From assembly GCA_020725925.1 (NCBI GenBank), contig DYTN01000007.1:1-64000 (forward strand): a stretch of DNA of 64,000 nucleotides, written 5' to 3'. Shown piece by piece: positions 24,804-33,742 of the stretch. The notes below the pieces were generated by a model, which saw only the letters and a list, made by a program, of their open reading frames with translations, made no database searches and was not told where the DNA came from. A program made the position numbers and the translations under genes. Origin of the DNA: Methanobacteriota archaeon (GTDB taxonomy: Archaea > Thermoplasmatota > Thermoplasmata > UBA10834). How positions within the stretch are numbered: the stretch's first letter is position 1; every line of letters begins with the position of its first letter.

Positions 24804-25520
24804 ATGACAGAGATGCTCTACATGAAGGACGTCGATTCAAACTACATCAGGGAGTTCGACGCGAGGGTTCTCGAGCGAGGGTTCGACTTCGTGGTCCTGG
24901 ACAGGACCGCCTTCTATCCCCTTGGTGGGGGGCAACCGTCGGACACCGGACACCTCGAGTGGCCAGGCGGGAAGGCAGAGGTGCGCGAGGTGACCAAGAA
25001 GGAGGGCGTGAGGCACCACCTGGTCCAGAACCCTGATATCGTCCCCGAGATCGTACACGGCGTGCTCAACTGGGAGCGCAGGTATGCTCACATGAAGATG
25101 CACACGGCGCAGCACATCGTCTCGGGCGTGGTCTACGATCTGTACAAGGCCAGGACCGTTGGCAACCAGCTGTATCACGACAGGTCGAGGATAGATTTCG
25201 CCCCTGTCAAGTTCACGGACGAGATGCTCGCGGAAGTGGAGAGGAAGTGCAACGAGGTCCTCTCTACGGGCGCGAAGGTCGAGATCTGCACGGCAGCGCG
25301 GGCCGAGCTCGAACAGACGGTTGATTCTCAGAGGGCCAACTTGGACCTGCTGCCGAAGTCCGTCCAGGACCTCAGGGTCGTCAAGGTGGAGGAGTTCGAC
25401 GTGTGCCCCTGTGCCGGCACTCATGTGAGATCCCTCGCCGAAATCGGCAAGGTGAGGATCACGAAGTGCGAGAACAAGGGGAAGGACAGGGAGAGGGTCA
25501 CTTACGAGCTCGTCGCCTGA
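24804..25520 (+). CDS. alaX: Alanyl-tRNA editing protein AlaX
   Basis: A 238-residue trans-editing hydrolase that removes Ser or Gly mischarged on tRNA-Ala. The editing-site metal motifs are MKMHTAQHIVSG (HxxxH) and CPCAGTHVRSLAEIG (Cys-x3-His). The N-terminal barrel contains DRTAFYPLGGGQPSDTG as in the AlaRS editing domain. The length corresponds to the medium/long AlaX class. ATG 24804 is used; the next ATG is three codons later. Confidence 0.93.
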   Translation: MTEMLYMKDVDSNYIREFDARVLERGFDFVVLDRTAFYPLGGGQPSDTGHLEWPGGKAEVREVTKKEGVRHHLVQNPDIVPEIVHGVLNWERRYAHMKMHTAQHIVSGVVYDLYKARTVGNQLYHDRSRIDFAPVKFTDEMLAEVERKCNEVLSTGAKVEICTAARAELEQTVDSQRANLDLLPKSVQDLRVVKVEEFDVCPCAGTHVRSLAEIGKVRITKCENKGKDRERVTYELVA

Positions 25521-25611
25521 TTCCTGCAAGCGTGGGCGCGACAATGGCCGACCGGGACTCCAGCTAAACGCTTAAGTACGGATGCCCAGGATACTCGTCC
25601 TTGGGGATCAA

Positions 25612-25860
25612 ATGGTCGAGGCAGAAACGGCGGCGCAGGTTTCCAAGCTGTCGATGCAGATGAGCATCTTGTTCGGGATCATCGGCGTCGGCCTGCTGTA
25701 TCTTGCGATCGGCATATCAGACGCGTCGAACGAGGTCAAGATAATCTGGGCGAGCGGCCTCTCGCTGACTGTCGCGTTCATGTTCCTTGTCATATGGACC
25801 ATGGCGAGAGACAGCATACTGTCGCGCGAGAGGGAGCTCCGAAGGAAGCTGATGCCTTAG
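25612..25860 (+). CDS. Small two-helix membrane protein
   Basis: About 82 residues with two hydrophobic helices (ILFGIIGVGLLYLAIGI and IIWASGLSLTVAFMFLVIWT) and a charged C-terminus (SRERELRRKLMP). ATG 25612 follows GGGGATCA; an ATG at 25582 would fall at the position of a TATA-like GCTTAAGTA (25570-25578) and is less likely. It overlaps by 4 bases at its 3' end with the convergent Fe-S subunit gene. Function unknown. Confidence 0.6.
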   Translation: MVEAETAAQVSKLSMQMSILFGIIGVGLLYLAIGISDASNEVKIIWASGLSLTVAFMFLVIWTMARDSILSRERELRRKLMP

Positions 25861-27011
25861 GCAGCCTTCCTGTTGTTCCCGTTCCCCTTTTCCACGTCCT
25901 GGGCCGAGTCCAGGAGCAGCTCCATCAGGTCGACGACCTTGATTCCTGGGACGGTCCTCAGTTGGGTCTCGCAGAACGGGCACGAGGTCACGATGGTCGT
26001 CGCGCCCGTCGCCCTCGCCTCGGCGACCCTCTTCGTCGCGAGCTCCCGGGAGAGCTTCGGAAACGCTGACTGGAGCCCAGCCCCCGCGCCGCAGCACCTG
26101 GACTCGTACCTGTTGTTGGGCATCTCCACGAGCGTCCCCACAGCATTGACGATCTCCCTGGGCTCCTCGAACACTCCCCCGAGCCTTCCGAGGTGGCAGG
26201 GGTCGTGATAGGTGAGGCGCTCCGTGGACCGCTTCAGGTCGAGCTTCCCTTGCCTCACGAGTCCGCTGATCTCCTGTGCTACATGCCTGACATCGATCTT
26301 CACCCCGGACGATTCGACCGACTTCTTCAGCGTGGTGTAACACCCTGGGCACGCAGTCACGATCTTCTTGATGCCAAGCGACTCGAACTTGCGCATGTTC
26401 TCCCGCGACAGCTCCTCGAAGGCCATTGTCTGGCCCACTCTGAGGAGCGTGGACCCGCAGCACGGCTCGTCCTGACCCATCGTGGCGAACTTCACGCCAG
26501 CCCTTTGGAGCAGCCTCGCGCTGGCGACTAAGCTCCTGTTCAGGGGCTTCGTGACGGCCGAAGTGCATCCGGCGAAGAACAGCACCTCGGGGCCTCCAGG
26601 AGAAGCTTTTGATATGTTCAGTCCCTTCGTCCACCTGTTCCTCGCACTCCTTGGCTGAAACCACGGGTTGCCGTAGTTCTTGATGCTGGCCAGGAGGGAG
26701 GAGTGTTCCTTCATCGGCTCGACGCCGTGCTTGAGCAGGTACTCCCTAAAAGCACGCGTGTGCTCGGTGTTCTTCAGCGAGCACCACCTGTCGCAGTTGC
26801 CGCACAGGGTGCATTCGAACGCCGCCTGGACCACGGCCGGCGTGATCTCGAACCTGCCCTGGAGCAGGCCGAGCATGGTCCTGTTCCTGCCCCTCATGCA
26901 GAGCGTCTTCACCTTGAGCGTCTGGTACACCGGGCAGCCCCTCTCGCAGAAGCCGCAGGAGGTTCCGAAGCAGGTCTCGAGCTCCTCCCTGAACTCCTCG
27001 AGGCCATTCAC
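25857..27011 (-). CDS. Fe-S (CCG-domain) subunit of a glycolate/D-lactate oxidase-type complex
   Basis: A 384-residue protein of the GlcF/GlpC/HdrD type. Two 4Fe-4S motifs are near the N-terminus (CGFCERGCPVYQ and CTLCGNCDRWCSL), followed by two CCG domains (DEPCCGSTLLRVG with ACPGCYTTL; SRCCGAGAGLQS with SCPFCETQL). Such subunits pass electrons from a flavoprotein to quinones or disulfides. The GTG start at 27011 overlaps the stop of the FAD-subunit gene (GTGA), so the two proteins are made together. Final acceptor unknown; HdrD-like heterodisulfide activity is a less likely alternative. Confidence 0.85.
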   Translation of the reverse strand: MNGLEEFREELETCFGTSCGFCERGCPVYQTLKVKTLCMRGRNRTMLGLLQGRFEITPAVVQAAFECTLCGNCDRWCSLKNTEHTRAFREYLLKHGVEPMKEHSSLLASIKNYGNPWFQPRSARNRWTKGLNISKASPGGPEVLFFAGCTSAVTKPLNRSLVASARLLQRAGVKFATMGQDEPCCGSTLLRVGQTMAFEELSRENMRKFESLGIKKIVTACPGCYTTLKKSVESSGVKIDVRHVAQEISGLVRQGKLDLKRSTERLTYHDPCHLGRLGGVFEEPREIVNAVGTLVEMPNNRYESRCCGAGAGLQSAFPKLSRELATKRVAEARATGATTIVTSCPFCETQLRTVPGIKVVDLMELLLDSAQDVEKGNGNNRKAA

Positions 27012-28453
27012 CTGCCGGCCCCCTCGCGCCCGAACTTCTTGCCCGGGTTCATGATGCCCTTCGGGTCGAACAGCCTCTTGACCTCCCTCATGTACTTCAG
27101 GGAGGCGCCGTGCTCCAGCTCGAGGTACGGGGCCTTCTGGTAGGTGTCGCTCATGAAGGTGCTCATGGTGCCTTCGAAGGCCACCGCGAGCCTGCTGAGC
27201 TCGTCGTGGAACTCCCGGAACCTCCTCACCTCGTCCTTGTCCCTGTAGTTCACGAAGACCGCGCAGGAGAGGGAGAAGCCGATGCTGTTGGGATGCGCCA
27301 GGTACGCGTTCATGCCTATGATCTCGAGCCCGTGCTTCTCGGCCACGCTGATGAACTTGTGATAGAACTCCTCGAGACGGCCGACAGGCACTCCCGGATC
27401 TGCCGCGCCGAACTTCTTCTTCGTCTGCGAGTCCGGCCACGTCTGCTTGAAGGGCTCGAAGTCCAGCGTATACTTGGACATCCACCATGAGTCGACTATC
27501 TCGCGCTCTTCCACGAGCTGGGCCTCGAACTCCTTGGCGATCTTGAGCGCGTGTGCCCTGTGCGAATCCACGACCTCGACATCGCCTGCGAAGGCTATCG
27601 CGAGCAGGGCCTCCGCCCATTGTGGGATGTCCGGGTCCTTCCCGTGCTTTAGCTTGTAGCTGTGCGTGTAGAACCTGAGCCTGCGCTTGCAGTTGATGTG
27701 GGCGGCCTCTATGCACAGGCCTGCTTTCAGGAGCCTGCTGAGGTAGTCGACCGCAGCGCCCATGCGTGGGAATACGAGCATGTCGACCCTGCGAGACGGA
27801 GGGATCGGTTCGAGCTTCAGCGTCGCCTCGGTGATGATTCCGAGCGTGCCCTCGCTCCCCGCGAGCAGGTCCTTGAGCTTGTAGCCCGAGGATGTGAAGT
27901 GGGCCTTCCTGTGGCCCAGCTCGAGTATCTCGCCCGTGCCTGTGACAATCTCCGCGCTCAGCAGGCAGTTGAGTATCTTGCCGTACCTCACCCCGAATGT
28001 GGAGTCGTTGTCGCAGGCGATTGCGGAGCCGACCGTGCTGACCCATTTCGATTCAGGCTGATGCGGGAGCCAGAGGTCGTAGGGCTGTACCGCGTCGTTG
28101 ACCTCCTGGAGCGTCGCCCCTGCCTGGGCCCTCACCGTCTGGTTCTTGGGATCGATCTCCACTATCGCGTTCATTGTGGTCGTATCGACGTAGATGCCGC
28201 CGAATATCGGGACAGCGCCGCCGAGCATGCCCGTGAGGCCGCCGCCCGCAGTCACGGGGATGTCGTGGGCATAGGCGATTTTGACCAGCCGCTGGACGTC
28301 CTTGGTCGACCTCGGCAAGACGACGACGTCTGGCGGGACGAACTCGTCCGGGGTTCTGGGGCTCCAGTCCGCCCCGTACACGAACTTCTCGGAGGGATCT
28401 GTGAGGACCTTCTCCCTGCCGAGGACCGCCACGAGTTCGTCTATGTATGTCAT
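27008..28453 (-). CDS. glcD: FAD-linked oxidase, glycolate oxidase GlcD / D-lactate dehydrogenase family
   Basis: A 481-residue FAD protein. The PCMH FAD-binding domain contains VVVLPRSTKDVQRLVKIAYA, VTAGGGLTGMLGGAVP and GSAIACDNDSTFGVRYG, followed by LAGSEGTLGIITEATLKLEP; the C-terminal cap ends RLFDPKGIMNPGKKFG. The family oxidises 2-hydroxyacids (glycolate, D-lactate). Pgp at 11113 could supply glycolate, but this link is inference. A TATA-like CTTTTGTATC (28481-28490 minus) predicts a transcript start near ATG 28453, so that start is preferred over TTG 28486. Confidence 0.88.
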   Translation of the reverse strand: MTYIDELVAVLGREKVLTDPSEKFVYGADWSPRTPDEFVPPDVVVLPRSTKDVQRLVKIAYAHDIPVTAGGGLTGMLGGAVPIFGGIYVDTTTMNAIVEIDPKNQTVRAQAGATLQEVNDAVQPYDLWLPHQPESKWVSTVGSAIACDNDSTFGVRYGKILNCLLSAEIVTGTGEILELGHRKAHFTSSGYKLKDLLAGSEGTLGIITEATLKLEPIPPSRRVDMLVFPRMGAAVDYLSRLLKAGLCIEAAHINCKRRLRFYTHSYKLKHGKDPDIPQWAEALLAIAFAGDVEVVDSHRAHALKIAKEFEAQLVEEREIVDSWWMSKYTLDFEPFKQTWPDSQTKKKFGAADPGVPVGRLEEFYHKFISVAEKHGLEIIGMNAYLAHPNSIGFSLSCAVFVNYRDKDEVRRFREFHDELSRLAVAFEGTMSTFMSDTYQKAPYLELEHGASLKYMREVKRLFDPKGIMNPGKKFGREGAGR

Positions 28454-28512
28454 CTGTGCCAGGTTGTCAGCGGAATGCCGATACAAAAGCTTGATTGATG
28501 TACAATGTTGCG

Positions 28513-28530
28513 CCGCCGCCCCCGCGGCGG
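28513..28530. repeat. Perfect GC hairpin between divergent genes
   Basis: CCGCCGC, a CCCC loop, then GCGGCGG form a perfect 7-bp all-GC stem. It is 10 bases upstream of the HD-domain ATG at 28541, directly before its AGAAGGA ribosome site. It could be a 5' leader structure or operator; if translation started at ATG 28505 it would instead encode Arg-rich codons. Confidence 0.5.
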
Positions 28531-28540
28531 TTCAGAAGGA

Positions 28541-29491
28541 ATGATTCAATATCCCACCTGGGCATTCGAGCTGCGTCACAGGCAGGTGGATCAGATGGCC
28601 GAACAGGTGTTGGAGAGCGGCTTGCTGTACGGGTTGAAGATGCCCTCGTCATACACGGAGCTCGAGGAGAGGTCCGTGAGGACGATCTTGGATGAGCTGA
28701 AGGACTGCCCGAACGCCCTGAAGCTGTTCCAGATGCTCCAGGCAGACGAGGAGACCAACACCTACCTCAGCCTCGCCAACTACATCGCCGTGAGAAAGCT
28801 GGGGTACAACGACCACGGCCCGATCCATGCGAGGATCGTGACCGCGAACGGGCTCAGGCTGCTGAGGATCATCCTCGACAGCGATGCGGTCGCCCTGGAC
28901 TCCGTCAAAGGGCTGGGGATGTCTGAGGACGATGCGCACCTGATCGTCGTCGCTGGCTGCTTCCTGCACGACATAGGCAACGCGGTCCACAGAGAGGAGC
29001 ACGAGGTGTTCAGCGTGATCCTCGCCAAGGGCATCCTGGAACGGCTGCTGCCTTCGCTGTGCCCAGATGTGGGGAAGAGAGTGGAGGTCACGGAGCAGAT
29101 CCTTCACGCGCTCTACGCCCACGACGTAGGCGAGAACGCGCTCACGATAGAGAGCTCGATCATCGTGATAGCGGACGGGTGCGACATCACGAAGGGCAGG
29201 GGAAGGCTCTCGTTCGACCTCGGCAAGCACGACATACATTCGATCTCAGCCTTGTCAATCGAGTCCGTCGACATACACAAGGGCAAGACGAAGCTCATTG
29301 AGATCGAGGTCAAGATGTCGAACTCGGCCGGAATATACCAGGTTCAGGAGACCCTGGGGAACAAGGTCGCGAACAGCCCCTTGAGGGACCATGTCGAGAT
29401 CGTCGCCGACCTTACTCCCTCCAAGACGCATCCGGAGACGCGCATACTGGACAGGATAGTCTTCTCGAACGGCAAGTACAGGAACATCTAG
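28541..29491 (+). CDS. HD-domain metal-dependent phosphohydrolase
   Basis: A 316-residue protein with an HD domain: His in DHGPIHARIVTANG, the HD pair in VVAGCFLHDIGNAVHREEH, further His in LHALYAHDVG and the closing Asp in IVIADGCDITKGRGRL. It belongs to archaeal HD phosphohydrolases annotated as COG1418-like; the substrate is probably a nucleotide or phosphoester. ATG 28541 is chosen because the upstream extension from ATG 28505 is a basic low-complexity run coinciding with a hairpin. Convergent, with 4 bases overlapping the DMT permease gene. Confidence 0.82.
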   Translation: MIQYPTWAFELRHRQVDQMAEQVLESGLLYGLKMPSSYTELEERSVRTILDELKDCPNALKLFQMLQADEETNTYLSLANYIAVRKLGYNDHGPIHARIVTANGLRLLRIILDSDAVALDSVKGLGMSEDDAHLIVVAGCFLHDIGNAVHREEHEVFSVILAKGILERLLPSLCPDVGKRVEVTEQILHALYAHDVGENALTIESSIIVIADGCDITKGRGRLSFDLGKHDIHSISALSIESVDIHKGKTKLIEIEVKMSNSAGIYQVQETLGNKVANSPLRDHVEIVADLTPSKTHPETRILDRIVFSNGKYRNI

Positions 29492-30342
29492 AGCGAGAAG
29501 AGCGGGATCGACACCAAGAGCATGGCCAGCGCCATCAACTGCCTGAGGCTGAGCCGCTCCTTGAGCCTGATCTTGGCTGCGGCGATAGTCACTATCGGGT
29601 AGAGGTTCGTGATCGGCGACACTATCGAGACATCGCCGTTCTCTATGGCCAGGTAGAGCGTGATCCCCCCGCCGGCGAAGCACAGCAGAGAGAGCTCGAG
29701 CAGCCACTTGTTTGACCTGGGCGTCTCGAACCTGCCCTTGGCCGTCCCGATCCAATAGACGGCCCAGATGCTGGGACAGACCAGTGCGTACATGCCGATG
29801 AAGTTGGTGTTGCCGATATCCGTGATGACGTCCTTTGCCAAGGCTGCCGACGTGCCCCAGAAGAACAGCGAGCAGGCAGCGAACGCTATGCCCAGGAGCT
29901 CCGTTCTCTTCTCTTTGTTGTTGCCCGCCGAGTACGTGAAGACGAGCATGCTCGCGACCACCAGCGCAACCCCCGCGCCCTCCCCGAGGCTCATGTCCTC
30001 GCCCAGGAACACAAGCGCGAGCACGACGGTCCAGGGCGCATACGCGCCGGCAATCGTGCCGACGATGCTGACCTTGCCATGCCTAAGCGATTCGTAGTAG
30101 GTGACGTAGGCGAAGCCCGAGAGCGCAGCGGCAGCCGCGGCCCACAGCCAGGTCTCAAGTCCAAAAGTGCCGGGCTCGTGCAGGAGGAGCCAGTAGACGC
30201 CCCACATGACGAGCATGTTGCCCCCGAGGAGCACCAAGAGGCCGGCGGATGCGGCGTCTGCCCTGGTCTCCTTGGCGAAGACCTGGCCGAGACCGTACAT
30301 CATGATGGTTGCCAAGGAGAACGGCAGCCAGAGAAGCTCCAT
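29488..30342 (-). CDS. EamA/DMT-family permease
   Basis: A 284-residue protein with ten predicted membrane helices in two EamA repeats (first half ending YSAGNNKEKR, second starting LLGIAFAACSLFFWGTSAAL). Motifs such as GAYAPWTVVLALVFLGEDMS and SPITNLYPIVTIAAA with the following RLKERLSLRQ are typical of the drug/metabolite transporter superfamily. Substrate unknown. Confidence 0.85.
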   Translation of the reverse strand: MELLWLPFSLATIMMYGLGQVFAKETRADAASAGLLVLLGGNMLVMWGVYWLLLHEPGTFGLETWLWAAAAAALSGFAYVTYYESLRHGKVSIVGTIAGAYAPWTVVLALVFLGEDMSLGEGAGVALVVASMLVFTYSAGNNKEKRTELLGIAFAACSLFFWGTSAALAKDVITDIGNTNFIGMYALVCPSIWAVYWIGTAKGRFETPRSNKWLLELSLLCFAGGGITLYLAIENGDVSIVSPITNLYPIVTIAAAKIRLKERLSLRQLMALAMLLVSIPLFSL

Positions 30343-30412
30343 CAGACGCGTGCATGACCATGGCCTAGATATACCTTGCCCAGCAAACGCACCGTCGGGG
30401 GCAGAGTCTCGG

Positions 30413-30667
30413 TCATGTCATGCCCTTTGCGCGCATGTCCTTCTCGAACAGGGTTCTGCCCCTGTAGTCTATCCTGAGAATCCTGTGGTACGGGATCGTC
30501 GCATCGTCTGTCTCGAAGAATCCCCTCCCCAGGGACGAGATCCTGTCCCCAGCAATCTTGAGCACGTCTCCAGGCGCTCCTCGGTGGATGTACCAAATCA
30601 CCGCATCTGCCAGGGATTCGCCCTCAGTCCACCTGAGCTTGTTCAGAACATCCCTTGGATAGACCAT
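30413..30667 (-). CDS. DUF504 / MJ1316-domain protein
   Basis: An 84-residue protein matching the DUF504 pattern: YPRDVLNKLRW, VIWYIHRGAPGDVL, GRGFFETDDATIPYHRILRI and TLFEKD. The MJ1316 domain has been proposed to recognise RNA ends with cyclic phosphates; it occurs fused to 2'-5' RNA ligases and polymerases. It stands alone here. ATG at 30667. Confidence 0.88.
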   Translation of the reverse strand: MVYPRDVLNKLRWTEGESLADAVIWYIHRGAPGDVLKIAGDRISSLGRGFFETDDATIPYHRILRIDYRGRTLFEKDMRAKGMT

Positions 30668-30737
30668 CTAGAGGACGATTCCCTTGCGGGCGATATCATC
30701 GTTTCGGAGCTAGCGCTCAGGTCCTGCGTCCAAGCAC

Positions 30738-31927
30738 TCAGCCGAGCTTCTCCACGATCTTCTCCGCAAGCTCCAGCACCTTGGCGTACTCAGCCTCCTT
30801 TGGCGGGCCCTTGACGTCCACGACTCCGAGGACCTCGATCTTGGTCCCCTCGAGGAACGACTGGAGCTGCCTGACCGCTCCGCCCGACCAGCCGTGCGAT
30901 GTCAGCATGACGGCGTGCTTCGTCGGTGCACGCAGCGTCTTGACGAGGAGCGCGGCATAGGCTCCTACTGGATGCATACCGCTCAGGACTGTTGGGGCAC
31001 CTACCACCAGGACAGGGGAGTCCACCAACTCCTTGGCGACATCGCCGATGTCCGATGCTGTGAGGTCGAACATGTTGACGATGACACCCTTCTTGACCAG
31101 CGCCTCCTTGAGCGCGTTCACCAGCTTCCCAGTGCTGCCCCACATGGTCACATACGCCACCAGGACCTTCCTCTCCATCTTCTCCGCGGTCCAGTTGGTG
31201 TAGGCATCAAGTATGATCTTCGTGTCCCCCAGATTACTCCGTGGGAGGGCGCGATGATTTTCGGGCCCAGTTTCTTGACCTTCTCGAGGGCGTTCTGCCC
31301 CGGCTTCCTGAAGGGCATCATGATCTCCGCGAAGTACAGCTTGGCCATGTCCACTGCCAGCTCGTTGCCGTACTCCTCCGCGTAGAACGCTCCAGCGGCC
31401 ACGTGCGAGCCGAAGAAGTCGCACGGGAAGAGTATCTTGTCCTCCTCCAGATAGGTAAAGATCGTCTCCGGCCAGTGCAGCCAAGGAGCGTCCACGAACC
31501 TGAGGGTCTTGCCGCCAAGATCGATCCTGGTCGTCTCATCGACGACAAGGATCCTCTCGGGGTCGATATCGAAGTACATCATGGCAGCCTCCTTGCCCTT
31601 GGCCCCGGCCACGAGCTTCGCGTTCTTCGCCACGGTCAGCATGAGCTTCGTAGCGTTCGCGTGGTCTGGCTCCGCGTGGTTCATGATGATGTAGTCTATC
31701 TTCGCCGGGTCTGCGTGCGCGGATATCTTGTCCAGGAGCTCCTGCTCGAACCCTGGGTTGACCGTGTCGATCAGGGCTGTCTTCTCCTTGCCCACGACGA
31801 GATACGCGTTGTAGCTCGTCCCGTGAGGCAGCGGGATGAGACCGTCGAACAGTCTCCTGTTGTGGTGCTTGATCCCAACCCAAAACACGCCTGGCGCTAT
31901 CGAAATCGTGCCGCTTGGCATCGCCAT
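30738..31927 (-). pseudogene. fprA: Flavodiiron protein / F420H2 oxidase (FprA) gene with broken reading frame
   Basis: The N-terminal part (frame 31927 to about 31230) is the metallo-beta-lactamase diiron domain with NHAEPDHANAT, the FFGSH loop and PSHGVIW. The C-terminal part (about 31228 to 30738, another frame) continues exactly where the family should, DTKIILDAYTNW, then the flavodoxin domain KVLVAYVTMWGSTGKL. The switch lies at a run of five G (31226-31230): one more G would restore TGG-GGG-GAC. Without correction the first frame ends at 31148 in a nonsense tail. A sequencing error in the homopolymer, a true lesion, or -1 slippage are all possible. FprA reduces O2 to water with F420H2, an oxygen-defence role. 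Confidence 0.85.
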
Positions 31928-32056
31928 CGCATCATCCTCTTCGTGCTGCGAATATTGAGCGGGTTATTAGACTTGTTGCTGACGAACACCCTCGGCCTCT
32001 GGGTGGTCCCAGCTGATGCGAACGGTTAATTCGAGATATCCCGATATGGATTTCGA

Positions 32057-33688
32057 GTGCGGAGCTTGATCGAAGGCAACATCGTGGACGTCCGGCACAA
32101 GAAGATCTTCCCTGGGAGGGTCGAGTTCGAGGGGGGCAGGATCAAGAGCGTAGAACCAGTGGGAGGCGACCTGCAGGGGTACATCATCCCCGGACTGATA
32201 GACTCGCACATACATATCGAGTCCTCCCTGGTCGTGCCATCCCGGTTCGCCGAGGCCGTCGTCCCCCATGGCACTACGACCGTCATCACAGACCCGCACG
32301 AGATCGCGAACGTCCTGGGCCTCCAGGGCATCGAGTACATGGTCAAGGATTCGAAGACCGTGCCGCTGAGGGTCTACTTCACGGCGCCATCGTGCGTCCC
32401 CGCGACCACCTTCGAGACCTCCGGGGCGAAGCTGGGGCCAGCGGAGATCGAGTCCCTGCTCGCCAGGGAGGAGTTCGTGGCCCTCGGGGAGATGATGAAC
32501 TATCCGGGGGCGATCGCCCAAGACCCTGAGGTGATGGCCAAGATCGATGTCGCCAAGAGGCTGGGCAAGCCGATCGACGGCCACTGCCCGATGTTGCTCG
32601 GGGATGGCCTGAAGGCATATGCGAAGCTCGGGATAACGACGGATCACGAGTGCACTTCCTCCGAGGAGGCCCAGGCGAAGTACGCCGCTGGCATGATGGT
32701 CATGGTGCGCCAGGGGAGCGCGTCGAAGAACCTGCCGGCACTGGCGAGCTTCGCGAAGAAGCACGAGTTCCTCCTGGTGTCCGATGACAAGAGCGTCTCC
32801 GACCTGATGCTTGGGCACCTGGACAAGTCGCTCGCCGAGGCCGTCTCGCTGGGCATCGACCCCCTGCACGCACTCCGCGCGGCGACGATCAACCCTGCAC
32901 TGCACTACAAGCTCCCCCTTGGGGTGATCGAGCCTGGCATGGCAGCGGACGTCGTCAGGGTCAAGGACCTCAACGGGTTCGAGGTCGAGGAGGTGTACAT
33001 CGAGGGGAACCTCGTGGCCTCCAGCGGGGCAGCCAAGTTCGAGGTCAAGCCGAAGGAGATGGTCAACCAGTTCGTCCTCCAGAGAAGGATTCCGTCCGAC
33101 TTCGACGTCCAGGCAAAGGGCCCGATGGCCGAGGCGCGCGTGATCGGCGTTGTGCACGACGAGATAGTCACGAAGAGCCTGACTGCGACGCTCCCTGTGG
33201 ACAACGGCCGGGTCATGCCCAACATCGACCAGGACATCCTCAGGATAGCCGTCGTCAACAGGTACAGGGACGCGCCTGCGAGCAACGCGTTCGTGAAGGG
33301 GTTTGGCCTCAAGTCCGGCGCGATTGCCTCGACCGTCGCCCATGATTCCCACAACATCATCGTGGTGGGCACGAGCAACGAGGACATGGCCATGGCTGTG
33401 AACACAATCATCCAGGAGGGCGGCGGGTTCTGCGCGTGCGCTGCTGGCAAGTCCAACATGCTCAACCTGCGCGTGGCCGGCCTCATGTGCACCAAACCAG
33501 TGTTCGACGTGAGAAGGGCCCTCGACTCTCTCCACGAGAAGGTCAAGGAGCTCGGGTGCAAGGCCGAGAGCCCCTTCATGACGATGTCCTTCCTGAGCCT
33601 TCTGGTCGTCCCCAGCCTGAAGCTCGGGGACAAGGGTCTGCTCGACGTTGAGTCGTTCAAGTTCGTGAGCGTGCTCACGAGCCCGTGA
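32057..33688 (+). CDS. ade: Adenine deaminase
   Basis: A 543-residue amidohydrolase converting adenine to hypoxanthine. Signatures: metal-binding GLIDSHIHIESSLV, HGTTTVITDPHEIANVLG, GHCPMLLGDGLKAYAK, TDHECTSSEEA, and the C-terminal VAHDSHNIIVVGTSNEDM and GGGFCACA. Translation starts at GTG 32057; a TATA-like GTTAATTCG about 25 bases upstream indicates a leaderless message. It is followed by a hypoxanthine phosphoribosyltransferase gene, forming a purine salvage pair. Confidence 0.95.
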   Translation: MRSLIEGNIVDVRHKKIFPGRVEFEGGRIKSVEPVGGDLQGYIIPGLIDSHIHIESSLVVPSRFAEAVVPHGTTTVITDPHEIANVLGLQGIEYMVKDSKTVPLRVYFTAPSCVPATTFETSGAKLGPAEIESLLAREEFVALGEMMNYPGAIAQDPEVMAKIDVAKRLGKPIDGHCPMLLGDGLKAYAKLGITTDHECTSSEEAQAKYAAGMMVMVRQGSASKNLPALASFAKKHEFLLVSDDKSVSDLMLGHLDKSLAEAVSLGIDPLHALRAATINPALHYKLPLGVIEPGMAADVVRVKDLNGFEVEEVYIEGNLVASSGAAKFEVKPKEMVNQFVLQRRIPSDFDVQAKGPMAEARVIGVVHDEIVTKSLTATLPVDNGRVMPNIDQDILRIAVVNRYRDAPASNAFVKGFGLKSGAIASTVAHDSHNIIVVGTSNEDMAMAVNTIIQEGGGFCACAAGKSNMLNLRVAGLMCTKPVFDVRRALDSLHEKVKELGCKAESPFMTMSFLSLLVVPSLKLGDKGLLDVESFKFVSVLTSP

Positions 33689-33742
33689 CCGCCAGGGAGC
33701 GGGGAAACAACGTTTATTACCCCAATAGCGATTCGTGCATCC

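Noticed and set aside
27012-28046. N-terminal extension of the Fe-S subunit frame
   Set aside because: The extension overlaps the FAD-oxidase gene in another frame and is low-complexity; the GTG at 27011 with GTGA overlap explains the start.
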